Of a DNA stretch of 7,937 bases, positions 1-5,711 are shown in pieces. A program made the position numbers and the translations under genes. The stretch is from an uncultured cyanobacterium (GTDB lineage Bacteria > Cyanobacteriota > Cyanobacteriia > Pseudanabaenales > Pseudanabaenaceae): NCBI GenBank assembly GCA_903819605.1, contig CAIJEA010000049.1, positions 1-7,937 on the forward strand, written 5' to 3'. Within the stretch, counting starts at the first letter, position 1. Each line of letters starts with the position of its first letter. The notes beneath the pieces were generated by a model that saw only the letters and a program-made list of their open reading frames with translations, was not told where the DNA came from and searched no databases.

Positions 1-14
1 TTCTCTTCTTGGGT

Positions 15-884
15 TTAACATAAGTGACGACTGATATATACGGGTTGTTGTAAAAAAACTTGAATTCTCTCCACAAATAATTCAGGATACTCAAAATGGA
101 TATTGTGACTGCATTGAGGGACGATTTCAAGCTGTGCGAATTTGCAAAGTTGTTCTATTTGGCGATTAATCTGGACAAACTTAGTGTCTAGCTCACCGAC
201 AAGTAAAAGTAACGGTATTTCACAATCCGATAGCTTTTCCCACAACGAGGGTTGCAGCCCTGTACTGAGATTGCGTAAGGAATTGGCTAATTGGCTTGGC
301 GAATTTTTTAATCTTTGTTCCAGCATCTGCGAAAATTTTGGATGCGATCGCAGGTTACCAAAGATTGCTTGTCGATACCAATTTTCTAAAAAAACTTCAA
401 AATCACCACTTTCTAAATCCGAAGCAAGTTGGCGATCTTTAGCTAGGCGATCGCTTCTTTCTGCAATAGTTCTTAATCCTGCGGATGCTGATTCTAAAAT
501 AACCTTATGGAAATATTGGGGGAAATGGATTGTTAAATATAGACCTAGCCGTCCGCCCATTGAATACCCTACAAGGCAACATTTTTTAATGCGAAGAAAG
601 TCTAAAAATTTGATGACAAAACTAGCGGTTGATTGTATTGTGTAGTAGTCATCTTGATAAGTAGATAGATTGACTCCTTCGACTCTATCTACTACATAAG
701 TCTGACCGTGATTTGGCAAATCGATCGCCACACAATAATGCAGTTTAGACAAAGCGGTGAACGCATGTTGAAACTCATCGCGATCGCCCATAAATCCATG
801 CAGAAACAAAATCACAGGATGACTGGGATTCCCCTCTAAGCGGTATGTAACCCAATAATTATCAATCTGCACCTTGAATGTCAT
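15..884 (-). CDS. menH: MenH-like 2-succinyl-6-hydroxy-2,4-cyclohexadiene-1-carboxylate synthase (alpha/beta hydrolase)
   Basis: This 289-residue alpha/beta-hydrolase-fold protein probably eliminates pyruvate from SEPHCHC to give SHCHC. In cyanobacteria that is a cytoplasmic step toward phylloquinone, the photosystem I quinone. Visible in the sequence are the oxyanion-loop motif HGFMG (residues 29-33), the nucleophile elbow GYSMGGR (106-112, Ser108), the acid in GELD (Asp233) and the histidine in CSHNIHFEYP (His260). The GYSxGGR and HNxHxE/P signatures separate MenH from generic hydrolases, and the length is close to other MenH proteins. I chose the ATG at 882-884 (MTFKVQ) because homology begins there. 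The open frame continues upstream to 1004, but only through the divergent leucine-rich-repeat gene. No Shine-Dalgarno site is visible. Other men genes are not nearby. Family is confident; the exact substrate is inferred from motifs. Confidence 0.85.
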   Translation of the reverse strand: MTFKVQIDNYWVTYRLEGNPSHPVILFLHGFMGDRDEFQHAFTALSKLHYCVAIDLPNHGQTYVVDRVEGVNLSTYQDDYYTIQSTASFVIKFLDFLRIKKCCLVGYSMGGRLGLYLTIHFPQYFHKVILESASAGLRTIAERSDRLAKDRQLASDLESGDFEVFLENWYRQAIFGNLRSHPKFSQMLEQRLKNSPSQLANSLRNLSTGLQPSLWEKLSDCEIPLLLLVGELDTKFVQINRQIEQLCKFAQLEIVPQCSHNIHFEYPELFVERIQVFLQQPVYISRHLC

Positions 885-905
885 AAATACAAACTGGACG
901 GCATA

Positions 906-1658
906 ATGAACGAACAGGAAATCTTTGAAGCAATTGAGAACGCCAGAGCTTCTGAGGCAACCTCTCTCTATCTTAGCGAACTGCAAATGACCGCAGTTCC
1001 TCAAGAAATCGGCAAATTGTCAAACTTAGTTTGGCTTTATTTGAGTGAAAATCAACTAACTGGACTTCCAGATGCGATCGCTAACTTACAGAGACTAACT
1101 TGGCTACACCTAGAGTGCAATCAACTTTGTAAAATTCCAGATGCTGTCATGTATCTAAAAAATCTGACGGTTCTAAATCTAGCAGAAAATCACATCGAAA
1201 ATTTACCTTCGGAAATCAAAAACTTATCTAACCTTGCAAGGCTAGATCTTAGCAATAACTGCATAAAAACATTACCTCCAGAGATTAGACTTCTAAAATT
1301 TTTAACATGGTTCGATCTATGTGAAAACAAGCTTGAAAGTTTGCCTTTAGAAATTACTCGCCTCACAAATTTGACCGAATTAGATTTGCGAAATAACAAC
1401 CTGACCGCTCTACCAGAAGAAATTGGTGCGCTCTCGAATTTGACAGATCTATATATTGGTAATAATCAACTAAGCAGCCTTCCACCCGAGATTGGGAATC
1501 TTACCAATATTACTGAACTAGATTTATCCCACAATCAACTAACTGCATTACCGCCAGAAATTGCTAATCTTACCAAACTAGAACGCCTTGATTTAAGAGG
1601 CAACTCTATAGATACGGTTTCTCTAACCAATTTGCGGCACGGTGTAATTTTGATATAA
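906..1658 (+). CDS. Leucine-rich repeat protein (ten 23-residue repeats)
   Basis: The 250-residue product is a short N-terminal cap (residues 1-20, MNEQEIFEAIENARASEATS) followed by exactly ten 23-residue leucine-rich repeats. Most follow the pattern LDLSxNxLTxLPxEIxxLxxLxx. The LPxEI core is typical of bacterial ROCO-type and plant-like intracellular LRR proteins. It has no signal peptide, membrane segment, Roc/COR GTPase or kinase domain, so it is probably a cytoplasmic protein-binding scaffold; its partner is unknown. The cap resembles the start of other cyanobacterial LRR proteins, which supports the ATG at 906. The last repeat (228-250) is degenerate after LDLRGNSI and ends directly at the stop, so there is no C-terminal cap. 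It is divergent from menH with 21 bp between starts, and is followed by a strong terminator. It could be a stand-alone LRR protein or a remnant of a longer LRR-GTPase. Confidence 0.88.
   Translation: MNEQEIFEAIENARASEATSLYLSELQMTAVPQEIGKLSNLVWLYLSENQLTGLPDAIANLQRLTWLHLECNQLCKIPDAVMYLKNLTVLNLAENHIENLPSEIKNLSNLARLDLSNNCIKTLPPEIRLLKFLTWFDLCENKLESLPLEITRLTNLTELDLRNNNLTALPEEIGALSNLTDLYIGNNQLSSLPPEIGNLTNITELDLSHNQLTALPPEIANLTKLERLDLRGNSIDTVSLTNLRHGVILI
966..1655 (+). repeat. Ten in-phase 69-bp LRR coding repeats
   Basis: Starting at codon 21 the gene divides into ten units of 69 bp (23 codons) with no insertions or deletions. The first begins LYLSELQ, the ninth LDLSHNQ and the tenth LDLRGNS. Units 7 to 9 are closest to consensus (LPEEIGALSNL, LPPEIGNLTNI, LPPEIANLTKL), whereas units 3 and 5 diverge more (IPDAVMYLKNL, LPPEIRLLKFL). 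The repeats differ at the nucleotide level, so recent expansion is not obvious. Confidence 0.85.
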
Positions 1659-1685
1659 GGCTTTTGCAATTTAACAAAGAACTAA

Positions 1686-1722
1686 ATTTATGATGGCGCG
1701 GTTTCGCCGCGCCATCATAAAT
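1686..1722. repeat. Perfect 16-bp inverted repeat (probable dispersed palindrome)
   Basis: The arms at 1686-1701 and 1707-1722 are exact reverse complements (left arm ATTTATGATGGCGCGG) around a 5-nt TTTCG loop. The stem's GC-rich apex contrasts with the AT-rich surroundings, and there is no following T-run, so it does not look like a simple terminator. Such GGCGCGGxxxxxCCGCGCC palindromes look like the short dispersed repeats of cyanobacterial intergenic DNA. That is inferred from form only. It lies 27 bp after the LRR stop codon and could also protect the 3' end of the transcript. Confidence 0.7.
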
Positions 1723-1763
1723 CGGTTCCATATTTTACGGCGAAGCCCTAACCTGAAATATGA

Positions 1764-1802
1764 AAAAAAGATGGACTATGCAATGCATAGTCCATCTTTT
1801 TT
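1764..1802 (+). terminator. Strong rho-independent terminator, probably bidirectional
   Basis: An 18-bp perfect stem pairs 1764-1781 (AAAAAAGATGGACTATGC) with 1785-1802 around a tiny AAT loop. The descending arm ends in six T residues on the plus strand. The mirrored A-run would give a U-run on the minus strand, so it can act in both directions. The outer bases CCTGAA and TTCGGG could extend pairing imperfectly. It serves the LRR gene from the left and may also stop transcription from the minus-strand small gene at 2024-2224. Confidence 0.8.
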
Positions 1803-1980
1803 CGGGTTTAAAGTCTCGATTAAATATCTGTAGAGAATAAAGAAATGCTGTTGTATATCAATTTATTGGTAATAGCTTCTATAAGTCTCTCAGATTACAT
1901 TGGATAATTTCCCAGACTTACTCAGCACTTCAATGCTTTGAGTTAATACGTTTAGCTTTTGTGAGTGAAATAAAAACTAA

Positions 1981-2008
1981 TTAGCTAGATCGTCTTAGCT
2001 AGATCGTC
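1981..2008. repeat. Two perfect tandem copies of a 14-bp unit
   Basis: The unit TTAGCTAGATCGTC occurs at 1981-1994 and again at 1995-2008 without mismatch, 15 bp beyond the stop of the minus-strand small gene. On the minus strand the two TAGCTA palindromes could pair into a weak 6-bp stem, followed by TTAGTTTTTATTT. The duplication may therefore contribute to a weak terminator for that gene. The duplication itself is certain; any function is a guess. Confidence 0.75.
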
Positions 2009-2023
2009 AAAAGCAAAATAAAC

Positions 2024-2224
2024 CTATTGAGCGGTTACAGTTTCGCGCACAGGAATCACTGTGACAGATTTGACATCTTTGCTCTTGTTACGGGTATCGT
2101 TAATGCTAACAACCGTATAGGTTTTGCTATTGTCAGCGCGAAATACATCACCCACGGAGAGGGGCTTGTTGTAGTGTAATGCGCCAATAAAGCGTTGGTG
2201 AAGATCTGACATTAAGTACTGCAT
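2024..2224 (-). CDS. Small conserved-looking hypothetical protein, 66 residues
   Basis: I do not recognise this family. The 66-residue product begins MQYLMSDLHQRF, has no signal peptide, membrane segment or cysteine, and is mixed polar with alternating hydrophobic stretches (KTYTVVSIND, VKSVTVIPVRE). These suggest a small beta-rich fold of the SH3-like or beta-barrel kind. Coding status is supported by a clean GAGGAG ribosome-binding site directly upstream, a rarity in this window, and by its position alone between two gene-free spacers. An alternative start is the ATG of Met5 (2210-2212), because the GAGGAG is only 3 nt from the first ATG but 15 nt from the second. It appears monocistronic: queA is divergent upstream and the LRR gene converges downstream. 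Confidence 0.65.
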   Translation of the reverse strand: MQYLMSDLHQRFIGALHYNKPLSVGDVFRADNSKTYTVVSINDTRNKSKDVKSVTVIPVRETVTAQ

Positions 2225-2227
2225 AAA

Positions 2228-2233
2228 CTCCTC
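2228..2233 (-). promoter_or_regulatory. Shine-Dalgarno site GAGGAG of the 66-residue gene
   Basis: On the minus strand the sequence reads GAGGAG-TTT-ATG. The complement to the 16S 3' end is strong, but the 3-nt spacing to the ATG at 2222-2224 is short. The spacing to the in-frame ATG at 2210-2212 is 15 nt, which is long. The site supports a real gene but does not fully settle the start. Confidence 0.6.
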
Positions 2234-2300
2234 GTTAAATATTCAAAGACTAAAAAAGCGATCGTTTCATTTGCAAAGCATATGTTGCTGCTGCCATCTG

Positions 2301-2331
2301 TATACCACTGTTTCCGCGATTGGTATATAAC
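2301..2331 (+). promoter_or_regulatory. Inverted repeat overlapping a possible -10 element upstream of queA
   Basis: TATACCA (2301-2307) and TGGTATA (2321-2327) are exact reverse complements spaced by 13 bp. The right arm merges into TGGTATATAAC, which resembles an extended -10 element (TG-N-TATATA). It lies about 100 bp before the queA start, and no -35 match to TTGACA is visible. An operator overlapping the promoter is possible, but the 7-bp arms in AT-rich DNA could be chance. Confidence 0.25.
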
Positions 2332-2409
2332 ATTTCTTATATTTTTTTGCAACTTAGTCACTTTTTGTCAAACACTTGTAGAAGTGCTACAAATTTTCAA
2401 GTAGTGCCA

Positions 2410-2436
2410 ATGTCCCAAAATGTAACCTTTCTATGA
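2410..2436 (+). other. Eight-codon upstream open frame overlapping the queA start (ATGA)
   Basis: ATG at 2410 opens a frame encoding MSQNVTFL that stops at TGA 2434-2436, so its stop overlaps the queA start codon in the classic ATGA arrangement. No Shine-Dalgarno site precedes it. If translated, it could couple ribosomes onto queA, which itself has no recognisable ribosome-binding site. The open frame is seen directly; its translation is inference. Confidence 0.25.
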
Positions 2437-3491
2437 CTTCATCGCCTATGCCCGAACTAGAGCTTGACTATACGTTGAGTGCCTATGACTATGAATTGCC
2501 TAGCGATCGCATTGCTCAAGATCCAGTTACACCGAGGGATACATCACGCCTACTTGTAATTGATGCAGAGCGAAATTTACTGCATCAGCATTTTTACGAT
2601 CTGCCAAATCTTTTACGCGCAGGAGATTTATTAGTTTTCAATAACACTAAAGTTATCCCTGCTCGTATGTATGGACATAAACTATCGGGGGTTCCTGTCG
2701 AAATTTTGTTGATGGAGCCGCTTGGAAACGATCGCTGGCTGGCTTTGGTAAAGCCAGGTAAGCGTTTACCGATTGGTAGCACGATTGTATTTGCCGAGAA
2801 TGTCAAGGCGACGGTAGAAGGAATTGAGACAACTACAAGAGCGAGAGAGCTACAGTTTCATATTCCTGCTGAGGCAAATCTTGATGCAATTATCGAGCAA
2901 TTAGGTAAGTTGCCTTTACCCCCCTATGTCACTGATTCCCATGCCGATCCATCTCGCTATCAAACCATTTATGCTGAGGTGTCTGGGGCGATCGCTGCGC
3001 CAACTGCGGGCTTACATTTCACTGATGAACTGTTTCAGCAATTGAAAGAAAAGGGGATTGATAAATCTTTTGTTACTTTGCATGTGGGTATCGGCACATT
3101 TCGTCCAGTGGAGACGGAGGACATCACGCAGCATGTGATGCACAATGAGTGGTATGAAGTGCCTGAAGAAACAATCCATAAGATTAAAGAAACTAAAGCA
3201 AGAGGCGGGCGAGTAATTGGTGTTGGTAGTACAGTGGCGCGATCGCTTGAAAGTTCAAATTTCCAAGCTTTTAAGGGTAAAACTAATTTGATGATTTATC
3301 CTAGTTATGAATGGAAAGTGATTGATGCGATGATTACCAATTTCCACTTGCCAAAATCAACTTTACTGATGATGGTGGCATCGTTTTTAGGCAAAGATGG
3401 ACGCAAGTTTTTAATGTCAATGTATCAAGAAGCGATCGCTAAAGAATACCGCTTTTATTCCTTTGGTGATGCCATGTTAATTTTTCGATAA
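2433..3491 (+). CDS. queA: S-adenosylmethionine:tRNA ribosyltransferase-isomerase QueA
   Basis: QueA transfers and isomerises the ribose of S-adenosylmethionine onto preQ1 at position 34 of tRNAs with GUN anticodons, giving epoxyqueuosine, the penultimate queuosine step, in the cytoplasm. The 352-residue length matches the family. Hallmark segments run in order: an N-terminal YDYELPSDRIAQDP region, then LLVFNNTKVIPARMYG, SGAIAAPTAGLHFT, VTLHVGIGTFRPV, HNEWYEVPEET, GSTVARSLES and, near the C terminus, MITNFHLPKSTLLMMVASFLG. All are intact, so the enzyme is probably active. The start at ATG 2433 gives the MTSSPMPELELDY N terminus; Met6 is a possible alternative, since neither has a Shine-Dalgarno site. 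It stands alone with no other queuosine genes in view, and ends 29 bp from the convergent ArgS-like gene with no clear terminator between. Confidence 0.97.
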   Translation: MTSSPMPELELDYTLSAYDYELPSDRIAQDPVTPRDTSRLLVIDAERNLLHQHFYDLPNLLRAGDLLVFNNTKVIPARMYGHKLSGVPVEILLMEPLGNDRWLALVKPGKRLPIGSTIVFAENVKATVEGIETTTRARELQFHIPAEANLDAIIEQLGKLPLPPYVTDSHADPSRYQTIYAEVSGAIAAPTAGLHFTDELFQQLKEKGIDKSFVTLHVGIGTFRPVETEDITQHVMHNEWYEVPEETIHKIKETKARGGRVIGVGSTVARSLESSNFQAFKGKTNLMIYPSYEWKVIDAMITNFHLPKSTLLMMVASFLGKDGRKFLMSMYQEAIAKEYRFYSFGDAMLIFR

Positions 3492-3520
3492 CCGATGATG
3501 CTAAGCATTGCCTTTTATCA

Positions 3521-4336
3521 CTATAAATACATGGCGTAATTAATTTCAGGTGGCGCGATCGCTACTAAGAACTTTTGGGTAACTCTCAGTAGTAACGCTC
3601 GTCTCTGCACCGCATCGCGATCGACTCCAAAAACTCGACAGCGATCGTAAAACTGTAAAAAGGCTTCGGCTAGCGATCGTGATAACTTCCGTCTATTTAA
3701 AGGTAAAGTATTTTCATTTTCTAAATAATCAGCGATCGCCAAATTTTGTAATAACAAACTAACTTCCTCAGGTTCTATCGGTTCTATTCTTTTAATATTT
3801 TTAGATTGCTGTGAATTTTCTTTGGCGGTTCTGTCCAGCAATCTGATTAATGCACAGCATCGAGCATGGACATATTGCTGCATTGGTTCGGGATCTTGCT
3901 GAGAAGGATTTATAGAAATATTTCGCTTTTGCCATAATGGATGACGATTGCTACTTATCTCAAAAGATTCTTTGTCAAGCTGCCAATTCATCAGAGTATG
4001 TAGACTATCTCCTAGATATCTCTCACTTAGATAAATATTTAATAAACCTTTATCAGAGGAGTTAATTTTCCATTCTGCAAATATTTGTGGATTTCCCGAA
4101 CTGTTTTCTGCGATCTCCTCTGTAACTTTTTCCACTATCTTTTCCGCAATTTGAATAGCTTCTATTCCTACTCGATGGGCAATTGCCAAAGCAATTGCGG
4201 TTGTGTAATGCACACCATATTTGGGATAGCAAATCTCCAGCGCGATTTCTCTAGGATTTAGCAAAAGCTTAAAGTTTGCATTAATCGCTACCGCGATCGC
4301 AATTTGAATAGTTCGAGATGGAGAAATAAACTTCAC
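3521..4336 (-). CDS. DALR anticodon-binding domain protein: ArgS-like, lacking the catalytic core
   Basis: This 271-residue protein resembles the two ends of arginyl-tRNA synthetase joined together. Residues 30-115 look like the N-terminal Add1 domain (YPKYGVHYTTAIALAIAHRVG, then an AEWKI...GLLNIYLSERYL segment like ArgS GFINFFLS). Residues 152-271 look like the C-terminal DALR anticodon-binding domain (QQYVHARCCALIRLL; later FYDRCRVFGVDRD, RALLLRVTQKFLVAIAPPE). The Rossmann catalytic core with HIGH- and KMSKS-type motifs is absent, and ArgS is usually about twice this length, so it cannot charge tRNA by itself. I infer tRNA(Arg)-type RNA binding. It starts at GTG 4334-4336 with only a weak AGG upstream. 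It lies 35 bp after the potassium-channel gene on the same strand, suggesting an operon. The frame is open throughout, arguing against a recent pseudogene. Confidence 0.85.
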   Translation of the reverse strand: MKFISPSRTIQIAIAVAINANFKLLLNPREIALEICYPKYGVHYTTAIALAIAHRVGIEAIQIAEKIVEKVTEEIAENSSGNPQIFAEWKINSSDKGLLNIYLSERYLGDSLHTLMNWQLDKESFEISSNRHPLWQKRNISINPSQQDPEPMQQYVHARCCALIRLLDRTAKENSQQSKNIKRIEPIEPEEVSLLLQNLAIADYLENENTLPLNRRKLSRSLAEAFLQFYDRCRVFGVDRDAVQRRALLLRVTQKFLVAIAPPEINYAMYL

Positions 4337-4371
4337 GACTTAACCTAATCGGAGGATAACGCGCTATAGAG

Positions 4372-5475
4372 CTATTTAATGCGCGGCAACCGCAGAGCAC
4401 TTTGCTTGTTTGAGATGGGGCTGAGTAGTTGATTGAGCGATCTCAATTGCTCAGGTGTTCCCATCGAAATCAATACATCGCCCTGCAAAATTTCGGTATT
4501 ACCATCAGGCCCTGCGATCACATCGCCATCCGCCCGACGAATTGCTAATACCAAAGCGCCCGTCTGCGATCGCAAGCTCGCCTGCTTTAATGTGACACCG
4601 ATATAACTTGGCTCATCAATGCGATATTCTTCAATATAAAATGAGCGATTCGATCCAGCAATAATGCCATCAACAAAATCCATCACCTGCGGTCGGAGGG
4701 CAACTGCTGCCATGCGCTTTCCTCCAGTAATATAAGGCGAAATAACTTCATCAGCGCCACCACGCCTCAATTTTTGCATTGCCTCCTCGGTACTTGCTCT
4801 AGCGATCGCCCTAATTCTAGGATTTAAGGTTTTTGCTGATAGCACTGTATAGAGATTTTCCGCATCCGATGGCAAAGCCGCTACAATACAAACGGCGCGT
4901 TCAATCCCGACCAAAAACAAGGTATTGTCGAGAGCCGCATCGCCCTGTAATGCTCTATAACCAGCCATCTCAGCCTGCTCGATTGCCGCAGGATCGCTAT
5001 CAATCACTACAAAGGAAATACTTCCTTCAGCCGCAAACTCTGCGGTAACCTGTCGCCCTGTTCGACCATATCCACAGACTATATAGTGATTGTTTAATGA
5101 ATCCATAAACCTTCTCTGTCGCCTTGCCTGAAAAATATTATAGATATGCCCATTGGCGATCGCGGCTGTAAACTGAGCCGCAATATAACTAATGCTGACA
5201 ACCCCCATGACGATCAAAGTAAGCGTAAAAATGCGCCCTTCAATATGTAATGGATTAGTTTCTCCATAACCAATCGTAGCAAGGGTAATAATCGTCATAT
5301 AGAGTGAGTCAAACCAGCTCCATCCTTCGATTAAGCGATAACCCAATGTACCAATTAGGGTTAGACCAACTAAAATCCCCACATTGGTGAGTAAAGTGCG
5401 CTGATATTCAAGCAACTCACGCTGTAAAACAATCGGTTGTAACTGTTGGTAGTTAAGCGAACTTTTAGGAGGCAT
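4372..5475 (-). CDS. Two-TM potassium channel with RCK (TrkA-N/TrkA-C) gating domain
   Basis: The 367-residue product has the architecture of MthK-like channels. It has an inner-membrane segment at about 30-49, a pore helix and selectivity filter (TIITLATIGYGETNP, filter residues 67-72), and a second segment at about 82-106 with a possible hinge glycine at 91. These are followed by an RCK-N Rossmann domain at 129-250 (GYGRTG at 135-140, Asp159 ending strand 2 as in NAD-binding folds, GGADEVISPYITGG) and an RCK-C/TrkA-C domain at about 276-343. It should assemble as a tetramer and pass K+, gated by a cytosolic nucleotide or ion. There is no voltage sensor and no signal peptide. The filter ends in GYGE instead of the commoner GYGD. 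The ATG at 5473-5475 has no Shine-Dalgarno site. It leads a probable operon with the ArgS-like gene, 35 bp downstream. Confidence 0.93.
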   Translation of the reverse strand: MPPKSSLNYQQLQPIVLQRELLEYQRTLLTNVGILVGLTLIGTLGYRLIEGWSWFDSLYMTIITLATIGYGETNPLHIEGRIFTLTLIVMGVVSISYIAAQFTAAIANGHIYNIFQARRQRRFMDSLNNHYIVCGYGRTGRQVTAEFAAEGSISFVVIDSDPAAIEQAEMAGYRALQGDAALDNTLFLVGIERAVCIVAALPSDAENLYTVLSAKTLNPRIRAIARASTEEAMQKLRRGGADEVISPYITGGKRMAAVALRPQVMDFVDGIIAGSNRSFYIEEYRIDEPSYIGVTLKQASLRSQTGALVLAIRRADGDVIAGPDGNTEILQGDVLISMGTPEQLRSLNQLLSPISNKQSALRLPRIK

Positions 5476-5711
5476 AAATGTCTGTACAGTTTTAACCTGT
5501 AATTAATTTAACTAAGAACTTAATTAAAAAAATGTTAAGCTTACTTACAGCAATACTAATTGGGCTTTGAGGCATTGCTGATGTGATTGCCTGTTATTTT
5601 TGTTTAGTTTGTTTAGACTTTTAAATCAGCTATTTTTATTTAATTTAAAGTCAGATATCTTAAGTTTAAATATCTAGTCCTTTTATAGATGCTGTCACTC
5701 ACGAGACAAGT
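5476..5711. other. AT-rich divergent intergenic region
   Basis: These 236 bp separate the divergent channel gene and the 180-residue gene and must hold promoters for both. They contain a 7-bp inverted repeat CAGCAAT (5548-5554) / ATTGCTG (5574-5580) with a 19-bp spacer, and AT-rich symmetric runs such as TTAATTAA. I could not fix a convincing -10/-35 pair on either strand, and I see no small gene. Confidence 0.5.

Larger units (their letters stand above)
1659..2023. other. Gene-free stretch holding hairpins and a small tandem repeat
   Basis: This 365-bp interval between the LRR gene and the convergent small-protein gene has no credible coding sequence. The first half is structured: a 16-bp-stem palindrome (1686-1722), a 7-bp inverted repeat CATATTT/AAATATG (1729-1735 and 1756-1762), and a terminator hairpin (1764-1802). 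The second half (about 1803-1980) is AT-rich with no feature I can support, apart from a 20-codon open frame at 1845-1907 that I do not call. A perfect 14-bp tandem duplication sits at 1981-2008. Confidence 0.6.

Noticed and set aside
142..645. 167-codon open frame on the plus strand
   Set aside because: It lies fully antisense to menH, has low-complexity composition rich in Ser and Lys, and shows no recognisable domain, whereas the minus strand encodes a clear MenH.
885..1004. Forty-codon upstream extension of menH
   Set aside because: It runs antisense through the LRR gene's N terminus, and MenH homology begins at the ATG at 882-884.
1190..1399. 69-codon minus-strand frame inside the LRR gene
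   Set aside because: It is a shadow of a repetitive coding sequence, with no ribosome-binding site and no recognisable product.
1845..1907. 20-codon plus-strand frame (MLLYINLLVIASISLSDYIG), hydrophobic
   Set aside because: It has only a weak purine stretch upstream and no promoter in view, and frames this short are expected by chance in AT-rich DNA. It resembles a small membrane peptide but cannot be supported.
2225..2432. Possible preQ1 riboswitch before queA
   Set aside because: I searched the leader for a C-rich hairpin loop followed by an A-rich tail near the start codon and did not find it. queA in cyanobacteria is not a usual preQ1 riboswitch target as far as I know.
2594..2806. 70-codon minus-strand frame
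   Set aside because: It is antisense to well-conserved queA coding sequence.
4833..5048. 71-codon plus-strand frame
   Set aside because: It is antisense to the RCK domain of the channel gene and has an Arg/Pro/Gln-rich shadow-type composition.
5548..5580. CAGCAAT-N19-ATTGCTG considered as a regulator binding site
   Set aside because: The arms match no regulator site I know, and NtcA-type GTA-N8-TAC is absent. It is kept only as a note under the intergenic region.
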